This document shows, piece by piece, positions 1-6,801 of a DNA stretch of 6,943 bases (position 1 is its first letter; each line of letters opens with the position of its first letter). The notes under the pieces were generated by a model, which was given only the letters and a program-made list of their open reading frames with translations, had not been told where the DNA came from and made no database searches. Both the position numbers and the translations under genes were made by a program. Source of the stretch: Gemmatimonadota bacterium (GTDB lineage Bacteria > Gemmatimonadota > Gemmatimonadetes > Gemmatimonadales > Gemmatimonadaceae); NCBI GenBank assembly GCA_003131365.1, contig PKVB01000210.1, positions 5,799-12,741 on the forward strand, given 5' to 3'.

Positions 1-1427
1 CGCTTCTCTTCGACGGCCCGACCGTAAGTGCCCGCATCCGACCGCGCGATTTTCTTGCGCGCGACGAGAGATTCGAGCACCAGCTCGCACCCGGCCGCAA
101 GGACCGGGAGATCGTCCATCGGCGCCAGGCCCACGGTGTTCACGACTTGCATCAATCCCGGGATGCTGCCAAAGCCCTCGACGACGGCGTCGACCCGAAC
201 ATCATCGGTCACCTGCAGCGCGCCACCGACATCGAACCACATGATGATCTCGTCGGTGTTCACCCCGCCGGCGCGGTCCTGATAGGTCGCATCGGCCGCG
301 CGGCGTATCAACTCGCGCGCGATGACGTGTCCGCCGACCAGCTCACCCTCATACTCCAGCTCGATCTTCCCGGTGATGGCCGGAAGCGCGGCGTAAATGT
401 CGGCGATGCGCGGGACAATGTCGCGCTCACCTGTCTGAATCGCGCGCCGCTCCGCGTTCGACACGACGTTCTCGAGAACGGAGATCGGCATGCGCTGGGA
501 GACCCCGGACCGCTTGTCGATGCGTTTGTCGTTCCGTGCCTCGAACGCGACGCGCTCGATCACCTCGGCGATGAAATCCGGCACGCGCACCTTGCCGGCG
601 CCGCGCGCGGTCCACGCTTCCTGGTTAGTGATCGCCATGCCGAGCTCGACGGTCTCGGGATAGTGCGTGGTCACCTCGCTCCCGATGCGATCCTTGAGGG
701 GCGTGATGATCTTGCCGCGGGCGGTGTAGTCCTCGGGGTTGGCGGTGAAGCAGATCATGACATCCAGCGGCAGCCGCACGGGATAGCCTTTGATCTGGAC
801 GTCGCCCTCCTGCATGATGTTGAAGAGGCTGACCTGGACCTTTCCCGCCAGATCAGGAAGCTCGTTGAGCGCGAAGATTCCGCGATTTGACCTCGGCAGC
901 ATCCCGTAGTGCATCGTGAGCTCGTCGCCAAGGATGTGTCCTCCGCGCGCGGCCTTGATGGGATCGAGGTCGCCGATGATGTCGGCTACGGTGACGTCGG
1001 GCGTAGCGAGCTTCTCGACGTAGCGTTGATCCGGATCGACCCACGCGATCGGCGTGTCGTCTCCGGCTTCGTTCAGAAGATTCTTCCCGTACTTGGAAAT
1101 TGGCGCGAACGGATTGTCGTTCACCTCGCTGCCGGCGATGATGGGCATCGCCGGGTCGAGGAGCGTAGTCAGGGAGCGGAGGATTCTCGACTTCGCCTGT
1201 CCGCGGAGGCCGAGGAGGATGAAGTTGTGCCGGCTCAGAAGGGCGTTGACGATCTGCGGCATGACCGTCTCCTCGTAGCCGATCACTCCATGGAAAATGG
1301 GTTTTCGGGTAGCGAGACGGGTGAGGAGATTCGAGCGAAGCTCATCTTTTACCGACAGCTGTCTCCGGTCCGGAGAGCCGAAGGCAGACCGCTTGAGTGC
1401 GCCAAATGTTTCCGGGTTGACCGACAA
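1..1427 (-). CDS. Magnesium-chelatase (ChlI/BchI)-like AAA+ ATPase, partial, C-terminus beyond left edge
   Basis: About 475 codons are present and the frame stays open to the left edge, so the C-terminus is missing. Manual translation shows an AAA+ core. A P-loop GLRGQAKS lies at residues 73-80, a Walker B-like segment GIFALNE at 183-189, a sensor-1-like segment CFTANPEDY at 226-234, and a conserved TPLKDRIG at 242-249 that could supply an arginine finger. Residues GSEVNDNP and ATPDVT between them are typical of the chelatase-type ATPases, often annotated as magnesium chelatase or sigma-54-interacting ATPase. The Walker A has Ala where Gly is usual before Lys, and Walker B has Asn-Glu instead of Asp-Glu. 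From recall, close relatives share these changes. An in-frame TGA lies at 1455-1457 and no ATG or GTG occurs before TTG 1427, which has GGAGA five bases upstream. Such ATPases usually act with a von Willebrand A partner as a protein- or metal-remodelling machine. The substrate is unknown, and a true Mg-chelatase role is not indicated. Confidence 0.88.
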   Translation of the reverse strand, partial: MSVNPETFGALKRSAFGSPDRRQLSVKDELRSNLLTRLATRKPIFHGVIGYEETVMPQIVNALLSRHNFILLGLRGQAKSRILRSLTTLLDPAMPIIAGSEVNDNPFAPISKYGKNLLNEAGDDTPIAWVDPDQRYVEKLATPDVTVADIIGDLDPIKAARGGHILGDELTMHYGMLPRSNRGIFALNELPDLAGKVQVSLFNIMQEGDVQIKGYPVRLPLDVMICFTANPEDYTARGKIITPLKDRIGSEVTTHYPETVELGMAITNQEAWTARGAGKVRVPDFIAEVIERVAFEARNDKRIDKRSGVSQRMPISVLENVVSNAERRAIQTGERDIVPRIADIYAALPAITGKIELEYEGELVGGHVIARELIRRAADATYQDRAGGVNTDEIIMWFDVGGALQVTDDVRVDAVVEGFGSIPGLMQVVNTVGLAPMDDLPVLAAGCELVLESLVARKKIARSDAGTYGRAVEEK

Positions 1428-1432
1428 CTGAC

Positions 1433-1437
1433 TCTCC
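1433..1437 (-). promoter_or_regulatory. Ribosome binding site deciding the TTG start of the AAA+ ATPase
   Basis: Read on the minus strand, GGAGA is followed by five bases (GTCAG) and then TTG at 1427-1425. The frame upstream reaches a TGA at 1455-1457 without any ATG or GTG. The first internal GTG and ATG (codons 48 and 56) would remove conserved N-terminal sequence, so this site supports a TTG start. Confidence 0.6.
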
Positions 1438-1462
1438 GCGCGAAATGCCGACTTTCAGACTT

Positions 1463-1468
1463 AATCTA
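1463..1468 (-). promoter_or_regulatory. Possible -10 element for the AAA+ ATPase gene
   Basis: Read on the minus strand, TAGATT matches the TATAAT consensus at four of six positions and sits about 36 bases before the TTG start. No convincing -35 is seen at 16-18 bp: the hexamer at 17 bp is TGGTTG, and TTGCCC is only 14 bp away. It is offered as a weak candidate in the divergent intergenic region. Confidence 0.2.
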
Positions 1469-1504
1469 GCCCGTGTGCGTGAGGGCAACCAGAAGGCTCT
1501 GCCC

Positions 1505-1532
1505 TTGACACCTGTTCAGGATGAGATAAATT
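1505..1532 (+). promoter_or_regulatory. Sigma-70-type promoter for the small lipoprotein gene
   Basis: A perfect TTGACA -35 hexamer lies at 1505-1510. After a 16-bp spacer, TAAATT at 1527-1532 matches the -10 consensus at four of six positions. GATAAA at 1525-1530 is an alternative with a short spacer. Transcription would start near 1540, giving a leader of about 75 nt before the ATG at 1615. No other gene start lies downstream on this strand, so it most likely drives the lipoprotein. Confidence 0.6.
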
Positions 1533-1554
1533 TTCGCGCGCGCCAAAACGGGCA

Positions 1555-1566
1555 CCGCGATCGCGG
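1555..1566. repeat. Perfect 12-bp palindrome in the lipoprotein leader
   Basis: CCGCGATCGCGG is an exact inverted repeat with no loop, flanked on each side by GGCAC/GGGCAC copies in direct orientation. A second 8-bp palindrome, CGGTACCG, follows at about 1570-1577. It lies between the predicted transcription start and the ribosome binding site, so it could be an operator or a leader hairpin. In GC-rich DNA a palindrome of this size can also arise by chance. Confidence 0.3.
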
Positions 1567-1614
1567 GCACGGTACCGGCGACTTATCCCACGTTCCTCTC
1601 TAAGGAGATCGTAA

Positions 1615-1830
1615 ATGAAGCGCCTGGCCCTTGTCGCCGCTGTTTTCGCACTTGCCGCATGCACCGCCAAGAAGGATGAAGCCGCGACCGCCGACACGTC
1701 CGCTCCCGCCATGGCTCCGGCCCCGGCCATGGTGGATACCACTATGAAGATGGACACGACGGCCAGTTCGACCGCAGCGACGACCACCACGACCACGAAG
1801 ACCACCACGAAGAGCACCAAAAAGAAGTAA
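1615..1830 (+). CDS. Small Ala/Thr/Lys-rich lipoprotein of unknown function
   Basis: The product is 71 residues. It begins with a type II signal peptide: MKR, a hydrophobic core at residues 4-15, and a lipobox LAAC with the lipidated Cys at residue 16. Cleavage would leave a 56-residue mature lipoprotein. Thr follows the Cys rather than Asp, which in a diderm using the E. coli sorting rule would favour the outer membrane. The mature part is low complexity: an Ala/Pro/Met stretch at about 30-39, then a Thr-rich run and a basic tail ending KSTKKK. No enzymatic domain is visible. ATG 1615 is supported by AAGGAG at 1602-1607 with a seven-base spacer and by a promoter upstream. It is divergent from the AAA+ ATPase gene and convergent with ygfZ, so it is probably monocistronic. 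The basic disordered tail might bind an anionic envelope polymer, but that is speculation. Confidence 0.82.
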   Translation: MKRLALVAAVFALAACTAKKDEAATADTSAPAMAPAPAMVDTTMKMDTTASSTAATTTTTTKTTTKSTKKK

Positions 1831-1847
1831 GCTTCTTCTTGGAGATC

Positions 1848-1879
1848 AAAAAGGCGCCACTAAACAGTGGCGCCTTTTT
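1848..1879. terminator. Bidirectional intrinsic terminator between the lipoprotein gene and ygfZ
   Basis: The arms AAAAAGGCGCCACT (1848-1861) and AGTGGCGCCTTTTT (1866-1879) are perfectly complementary over 14 bp, with a four-base loop AAAC. The GC-rich stem is followed by a run of five T on both strands, so it can end transcription from either side. It begins 17 bases after the lipoprotein stop. On the minus strand its ascending arm is the coding sequence for the last residues of YgfZ. Confidence 0.93.
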
Positions 1880-2858
1880 CGTTTTGCTCGACTTGCACAC
1901 TGCATTCTCCTCCCTCCCATCTCGCCTGCAGCGTCGTGCCCGGCGGCACCTCGCGCCTCACCATTCCCAGTGCGACGCCACCGAATCGCGGAGAGAGGGC
2001 GGAGCTTCGAATGTCGCCGATCACCTTGCCGGTCTCGTCCACCAACTCGGCGCCATTCGGCGGCGCGGGCCTGGTGACGAACCGTAGCCTGCGCAGGAAG
2101 CGATTCACGTGGCCCCGGAAGTGAACGCGCGCGACGGTTTCCTGCCCGATGTAGCAGCCCTTGGTATAGGAGATCGCGCCTAGCTCGTCGAAGTTGGCTT
2201 CCTGCGGGAGCGTTGACTCGTCCATGTCGGCGCCCCACTGCGGACGACCGCTCTCGATGCGCGCGATTTCCCAGGTGTCCTGGCCCCCTGGAAAGACTCC
2301 CGCTGCCTCCAGCTTTCCCTTGAGCGAAGGGGCCGCCTCGCTCGGAATGAAGATCTCGAAACCATCGAGATCCATCTCGGGAACACGGGCGATGATGACT
2401 GTCACTCCCTCGAACGGCCGGCTGATGTGGCCGTAAGGCGCGAGATCCCCGATGTCCTTCTCGTCGACGTCAGCCACACGCGATACCGCCAGGCGCGCCG
2501 ACCGTCCAAAGACTCCGAGATCACTGAGCTCGAACGTAAGATCGTGGTAAGGCGCGATGCGCGGGTTGACGTATTTGTGCACCATCTCCTTCCATCCCGG
2601 AGCGGCGGCGGCAGAGGTGTCGGTCAGAAGTGAATCGTCGAGCGCGAAGATGCGGAGGTCGGCGACGATCTTGCCCTTGGGAGTGAGCGCGGCGGCGTAC
2701 TGGCCTTCACCTGGAACCAGGGCGGAAACGTCGTTCGTCACCATTCCGGTGACCAGCTCGGCGGCCTTCGGTCCGGATATGCGCATGCGCGTCCGGTCGC
2801 TCCGATCGAAAAAGAGAGCACCGTTGTGCAACGCGGAATACTCGTTCATTTCCGACAT
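1860..2858 (-). CDS. ygfZ: YgfZ/GcvT-family folate-binding protein (iron-sulfur enzyme maintenance)
   Basis: The protein is 332 residues from ATG 2858, close to the usual YgfZ length. It carries the family signature KGCYIGQETVAR with the conserved Cys at residue 235, preceded by RIESGRPQWGADMDEST and LPQEA, which are typical of the YgfZ branch of the aminomethyltransferase (GcvT) fold. The N-terminal GcvT-like domain opens with the EYSALHNGALFFDRSDR region, and a GcvT C-terminal barrel follows the signature. In E. coli, YgfZ binds tetrahydrofolate and supports assembly or repair of certain Fe-S enzymes in the cytoplasm. It is not a glycine-cleavage enzyme. Start choice is uncertain among TTG 2867, ATG 2858 and ATG 2849. 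An AGG at about 2861-2863 is too close to ATG 2858 and rather far from ATG 2849. The gene lies about 33 bases after glcF and is probably the last in the operon. Its stop codon falls at the edge of the terminator loop. Confidence 0.92.
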   Translation of the reverse strand: MSEMNEYSALHNGALFFDRSDRTRMRISGPKAAELVTGMVTNDVSALVPGEGQYAAALTPKGKIVADLRIFALDDSLLTDTSAAAAPGWKEMVHKYVNPRIAPYHDLTFELSDLGVFGRSARLAVSRVADVDEKDIGDLAPYGHISRPFEGVTVIIARVPEMDLDGFEIFIPSEAAPSLKGKLEAAGVFPGGQDTWEIARIESGRPQWGADMDESTLPQEANFDELGAISYTKGCYIGQETVARVHFRGHVNRFLRRLRFVTRPAPPNGAELVDETGKVIGDIRSSALSPRFGGVALGMVRREVPPGTTLQARWEGGECSVQVEQNEKGATV

Positions 2859-2891
2859 TACCTGCAATTAAGCCAGTGCCCAGAGCGGGCG

Positions 2892-4184
2892 CTACTGGCC
2901 GAAAGCCGCATACGATGCGTCGAGCAGATCGACGGGATGAATCGCACGCGCGGGGATTTCGGCGCGAATCAGGCCGGCGCCGATCTGCATCAGACAACCA
3001 GGATTTCCAGTCGCCACCCACGCCGCTCCGGTCGCGCGAATGTTGGCGAGCTTGGGCGCGAGCACGGCGTCGGATGTCTCCGGCTCGATGAGATTGTAGA
3101 TGCCGGCGCTTCCGCAGCATTGGTCGGAATCGTGGAGCGGAACAAGCTCGAGGCCCGGGATCGCGGCCAGAACGGAGAGTGGGGCCTGCGTCACGCGTTG
3201 CGCGTGCTGGAGATGGCAAGGCGCGTCGTAGGTAACTCGAATTGGCAGTGGCCCGCCTTCGCGAGGACCAGCGGCGGCGAGGAGCTCGCTCACATCTTTC
3301 ACGCGAGCGCTCGTGCTGGCGGCTCTCTCGCGCCATTCGGGATCATCCTTCAGCAGATGTCCATACTCCTTCATGATCGCACCGCAGCCGGCGGCATTGA
3401 CCGCGATGAACTCAGCTCCCGAGCGATCGAACGCGGCGATATTGCGGCGCGCAAGAGAGCGGGCAGTCTCCAGATCGCCGGCGTGCGCATGGAGCGCGCC
3501 GCAGCAACTTTGTCCGGGAGCAGCGACGATCGCGTAGCCATTTACTGCCAAGACACGCCTGGTCGCGCCGTTTGTCGCGGTGAAGAGGCCGTCCATCACG
3601 CAACCGCGGAGCGTTGCAACGTTGCCGCGCTCCCCCCGCATCACGGGTTGATAGCGTGAGCGCTCGATCGAGCGGCCGGTGGACGCAAGCATCGCCATTG
3701 CGAAGCCCAGGCGCCCGCTCATCCCGGACAGAAGCGTGGGAATCGGTGTCGCGGCGAGAATTCTCGAGAAGAACATCGCCGGGCGCAGCAGCCATTCGCG
3801 CGCGAAAACGAAGAGGATCGCCCGCGCGACGAAGGGCACCGGCGCGTACTCGCGCAGCGTCGCTCTCGTCGCTTCGAGAAGTTGTCCGTAAGGAACGCCG
3901 CTCGGACAGACCGGCTCGCACGCCCTGCATCCGAGACACTGATCGATGTGCTGCTGCACGCTTGGATCGTCGGGCTTGACCGTGCCCTCGAGCAGTGATC
4001 GCATGAGAAAAATGCGTCCCCGCGGACTGTCGTTCTCGTCCTCGAGATTCAGGTATGTCGGGCACGCCTGAAGGCAAAATCCGCAGTGGACGCACGCATT
4101 GATTCCCGGCAGCGCGTCGGCCAAGGGAGTGCCGGGGAGCGCGCAACCCGGCATCGGGTCGTGTGGGAGTGGATCAGCGGTCAC
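2892..4184 (-). CDS. glcF: Glycolate oxidase iron-sulfur subunit GlcF
   Basis: The 430-residue protein has two ferredoxin-type [4Fe-4S] motifs: Cys31, 34, 37, 41 (CVHCGFCLQACP) and Cys83, 86, 89, 93 (CLGCRACEPVCP). Two cysteine-rich CCG domains follow, with Cys195 and Cys227-Cys228-Gly in the first, and Cys323 and Cys356-Cys357-Gly in the second. This order is that of GlcF, the electron-transfer subunit that takes electrons from the flavin subunits to the respiratory chain at the membrane. It is slightly longer than E. coli GlcF (about 407 residues), mostly at the N-terminus. The start is GTG 4184, one base after the glcE stop; ATG 4154 (codon 11) is an alternative, and neither has a strong ribosome binding site, so translation is probably coupled. 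CCG proteins also occur in lactate-utilisation and heterodisulfide reductase complexes, but the adjacent GlcD and GlcE make GlcF the best call. Confidence 0.94.
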   Translation of the reverse strand: MTADPLPHDPMPGCALPGTPLADALPGINACVHCGFCLQACPTYLNLEDENDSPRGRIFLMRSLLEGTVKPDDPSVQQHIDQCLGCRACEPVCPSGVPYGQLLEATRATLREYAPVPFVARAILFVFAREWLLRPAMFFSRILAATPIPTLLSGMSGRLGFAMAMLASTGRSIERSRYQPVMRGERGNVATLRGCVMDGLFTATNGATRRVLAVNGYAIVAAPGQSCCGALHAHAGDLETARSLARRNIAAFDRSGAEFIAVNAAGCGAIMKEYGHLLKDDPEWRERAASTSARVKDVSELLAAAGPREGGPLPIRVTYDAPCHLQHAQRVTQAPLSVLAAIPGLELVPLHDSDQCCGSAGIYNLIEPETSDAVLAPKLANIRATGAAWVATGNPGCLMQIGAGLIRAEIPARAIHPVDLLDASYAAFGQ

Positions 4185-4185
4185 G

Positions 4186-5316
4186 TCAGTCGCCCAGTAT
4201 GCCGGGGTTCAGAATGTCGTGCGGGTCATAGGCCTTCCTGATGCCCCGTGACAAAGGATCCGCTACGACGCTCGGCGACACCTCCGACCAGACATCGGCG
4301 GGAAGTGTTTCGTAGACGACACGCTCGTTGGGCGGCATATCCGTGGAGATCCCGAACACGGATTCTTTCGATTCCTCGTGTTCGTTCGGAGCTCGAACAA
4401 CGAGGCGCAAGACTCCGCGCGCCGGGTCGATGTAATTGAGAATACCCGACGGCTGCTCCATCAGCATTGACGCGGAAACAGAGCGGAACTCCCCCGGCAA
4501 ACCAGTAACTCTGATCACACAGCCTGAACCCATTTCCAGAGTTCGGAGCGCCTCCCATACGGATGTCTCCACTTCTTCCACTCCCGCTATTCGCGACACT
4601 GCGTTGAGCTGCGCATCCACGGCAGCCGTGTTACCGCCAAATCGCATCAGACACACTGCTCGTTCGCCGAGACCAAGAGCGAAAGCCGCAGAGGCGCTCA
4701 ATAACTCCAGTGCGTACGGGCTGAAAGACGCGGCGAGGAACGGACGAAGAAAGGCATTTGACTCTTTCTCGTTCGCGGCAAGGCGAATCACGAAGCTGCG
4801 ATCTGCCTGTGGGCACGCGTAGAGGCGGACCGTCACCTCCGTGATCACTCCGAGAGTTCCCCACGAGCCGGTGAGGAGCCGCGACAAATCGAAGCCCGCG
4901 ACGTTCTTCACCACTTTGCCTCCGCCTCTCACCACTTCGCCGCGCCCGTTCACGAACTCGAGCCCGAGCAGAAGATCGCGTGGCAATCCAAAGCTCGATG
5001 CAAGAGGTCCGGCTGATGCTGTCGCTATCGTTGCGCCGATGGTTCCATCGTTCGAGCCATAGGGATCGAGCGGAAGCCACTGGTCGTGCTCCCGCGTCAC
5101 GCGTTCGATCTCGGAGAGCGAAGTCCCAGCGCGCACAGTAAGCGTGAGATCACCCGGCACGTAGATGACGACGCCGCTGTCGTCGCGGAGTGAAAGGGTC
5201 TTGTTCGCGCGCACAGGGCGCCCCGCGTCGAGCCAGGTCGAACGGCCGGCAATCCGGAGCGGCGATCGAGTCGATCCGCTTTCCTTGATCGCGGAGACAA
5301 CCGCTGCCGTGCTCAC
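4186..5316 (-). CDS. glcE: Glycolate oxidase FAD-binding subunit GlcE
   Basis: The 376-residue protein has one FAD-binding type 4 (PCMH) domain. It shows PGDLTLTVRAGTSLSEI at 54-70, the flavin-binding segment GSNDGTIGATIAT at 87-99, and the GlcE hallmark GGKVVKNVAGFDL at 132-144, followed by GSWGTLGVITE. The C-terminus ends with YDPHDILNPG, typical of the family. GlcE is a shorter paralogue of GlcD that lacks the full FAD-oxidase C-terminal domain, and all three Glc subunits are needed for activity in E. coli. The start chosen is GTG 5316, which overlaps the glcD stop in the sequence GTGA. The frame is open further upstream, but that part is the shadow of glcD. An in-frame ATG 13 codons earlier is possible but has no suitably spaced ribosome binding site. 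Translation is therefore probably coupled to glcD. The length is slightly above E. coli GlcE (about 350). Confidence 0.93.
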   Translation of the reverse strand: MSTAAVVSAIKESGSTRSPLRIAGRSTWLDAGRPVRANKTLSLRDDSGVVIYVPGDLTLTVRAGTSLSEIERVTREHDQWLPLDPYGSNDGTIGATIATASAGPLASSFGLPRDLLLGLEFVNGRGEVVRGGGKVVKNVAGFDLSRLLTGSWGTLGVITEVTVRLYACPQADRSFVIRLAANEKESNAFLRPFLAASFSPYALELLSASAAFALGLGERAVCLMRFGGNTAAVDAQLNAVSRIAGVEEVETSVWEALRTLEMGSGCVIRVTGLPGEFRSVSASMLMEQPSGILNYIDPARGVLRLVVRAPNEHEESKESVFGISTDMPPNERVVYETLPADVWSEVSPSVVADPLSRGIRKAYDPHDILNPGILGD

Positions 5317-6788
5317 GTGTCCATCCGCAATCGGCCGCCGGGCACGGCGTGCCATTCCTTGCAGGCGTGAACTGGAACGACCTTCCCCGGATTGGACCGC
5401 CGCTCCGGATCGAACACCGCGCGCAGCTCGCACATCGCGTTGAGCGAGCTCTCGGAGAAGATGGATTCCATGTACCCCATCTTGTCGAGCCCGACGCCGT
5501 GTTCGCCGGTGATGCTCCCGCCCGCATCGATGCACGCCTGCATGATCTCGGTCATTGCCTTGTGCACCCGCTCGCTTTCGGCCGGATCGTCGGCGCTGTA
5601 GGCGATGTTCGGATGAAGATTTCCATCGCCAGCGTGAAAGACGTTGCACACCACGACGCCGTATTTCTCGCCGATCGCGCGAATGGTGGCGAGAATATCA
5701 GGCAGGCGCGTCCGCGGAATCACCGCGTCCTGCACGATCAGATGCGGCGCCAGGCGTCCCATCGCTCCAAATGCCTTCTTTCGTCCCTGCCAGAGCTTCA
5801 TGCGCTCCGCATCGTCGCGCGCGACCTTCACATTCCGCGCGCCGCCATCGAGGCAGATCCGCCGCACGGCTTCGAGGTCCGCCGAAACGCCAGCCTCCAG
5901 TCCGTCGAGCTCGATGAGTAGAATCGCCTCCGCATCCCTCGGATAGCCCGCGGCATAAATGGAATCTTCGACCACGCGGATAGTCGGACCATCCATGAAC
6001 TCCAACGCCGCGGGTACGATTCCGGAAGCAATGATTGCGGAGGTCACGTGGGCGGCCTGGTCCACCGACGTGAAATCGGCGAGCAGCGTCCTCACCGCCT
6101 GCGGCTTGGTCATCAGCTTGACGGTTATGTCCAGAGCGAGCCCGAAGCATCCCTCCGACCCGATGAATGCTCCGCGCAGATCGTAGCCATCTCGCTCACC
6201 GACCTTGCTGCCGAGCTCGACCAACTCGCCGCTTGGCAGAACCACCGTCATCGCCAGCACGTGGTTGAGCGTGACCCCGTACTTGAGGCAATGAGGACCT
6301 CCGGCGTTCTCGGCTACGTTGCCGCCGATCGTGCACGCCGCCTCGCTCGAAGGATCCGGAGCGTAGAGCAGTCCGTGAGGTGCGACGTGCTTGTTGAGCC
6401 GGAGATTCACGACGCCGGGCTCGACCGTGGCGCGGCGGTTTTCGACGTCGAGCGAGAGGATCTTCTTGAGGCGGTGGAGCCCGATGACGACGATGTCGTC
6501 GGCGAGCGCTCCGCCGGACAATCCGGTGCCGGCGCCTCGAGGGACGAATGGGAGTCCTTCATCGGCCAGCAGTCTCACGACTGCGATGGTCTCTTCACGC
6601 GTCCCCGGAAAAACAGCGAGTCTGGGCTGGCGCCTGTAGCCGGGCAATCCATCGGAGTTGTAGACCAGCAGTTCGCTCGGCCGACTCAGCACGTGGCGCT
6701 CGCCCACGATTTCGGCCAGTCGCTCAGCGATGCCGGACCGCATCGGCGGGGTGGGAGTCCGAGTTGGGGCGGGAGTCGGCTGGGTCAT
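5313..6788 (-). CDS. glcD: Glycolate oxidase FAD-linked catalytic subunit GlcD
   Basis: The 491-residue protein is close to E. coli GlcD (about 499). An N-terminal FAD-binding type 4 domain spans about 55-235, with PRGAGTGLSGG at 83-93, PDPSSEAACTIGGNVAENAGG (144-164) and IGSEGCFG at 209-216. An FAD-oxidase C-terminal domain follows, with WQGRK at 333-337, the histidine motif HAGDGNLHP at 385-393 and GEHGVG at 428-433, which carry the substrate- and metal-binding histidines of this family. The reaction is oxidation of glycolate to glyoxylate, or D-lactate to pyruvate in close relatives such as Dld; the glcE-glcF context favours glycolate oxidase. ATG 6788 is the first possible start because an in-frame TAA lies just upstream, but the nearest GGAGG is 20 bases away, inside the preceding gene. 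ATG 6743 (codon 16) would remove a Pro/Thr-rich tail and has no ribosome binding site either. Confidence 0.95.
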   Translation of the reverse strand: MTQPTPAPTRTPTPPMRSGIAERLAEIVGERHVLSRPSELLVYNSDGLPGYRRQPRLAVFPGTREETIAVVRLLADEGLPFVPRGAGTGLSGGALADDIVVIGLHRLKKILSLDVENRRATVEPGVVNLRLNKHVAPHGLLYAPDPSSEAACTIGGNVAENAGGPHCLKYGVTLNHVLAMTVVLPSGELVELGSKVGERDGYDLRGAFIGSEGCFGLALDITVKLMTKPQAVRTLLADFTSVDQAAHVTSAIIASGIVPAALEFMDGPTIRVVEDSIYAAGYPRDAEAILLIELDGLEAGVSADLEAVRRICLDGGARNVKVARDDAERMKLWQGRKKAFGAMGRLAPHLIVQDAVIPRTRLPDILATIRAIGEKYGVVVCNVFHAGDGNLHPNIAYSADDPAESERVHKAMTEIMQACIDAGGSITGEHGVGLDKMGYMESIFSESSLNAMCELRAVFDPERRSNPGKVVPVHACKEWHAVPGGRLRMDT

Positions 6789-6801
6789 CCGTGAAATTTA
6801 G

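Noticed and set aside
147..890. A long plus-strand frame of 247 codons on the left.
   Set aside because: It lies opposite the AAA+ ATPase, whose minus-strand translation shows a full set of conserved motifs. The plus-strand product has no recognisable domain.
909..1469. A plus-strand frame of 186 codons.
   Set aside because: It is a shadow of the AAA+ ATPase N-terminal half, in GC-rich sequence where stops are rare.
1461..1820. A minus-strand frame of 119 codons with a very hydrophobic Val-rich N-terminus, resembling a membrane peptide.
   Set aside because: It is antisense to the lipoprotein gene. The Val run is only the complement of Thr codons (ACC/ACG read backwards give GGT/CGT-shifted GTG/GTC), and no ribosome binding site or family similarity is seen.
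1821..1840. A weak hairpin around the lipoprotein stop codon (AAGAAG/CTTCTT).
   Set aside because: The stem is six AT-rich pairs and is overshadowed by the strong terminator just downstream.
2826..3659. A plus-strand frame of 277 codons.
   Set aside because: It is antisense to glcF, which has intact cysteine motifs in its own frame.
5317..5649. A 111-codon N-terminal extension of glcE, as if GlcE were a fusion.
   Set aside because: This segment lies inside the glcD coding region in another frame, is Arg-rich as expected for a shadow, and GlcE homology starts at GTG 5316.
6048..6794. A plus-strand frame of 248 codons.
   Set aside because: It is antisense to the FAD-binding domain of glcD and has no motifs of its own.
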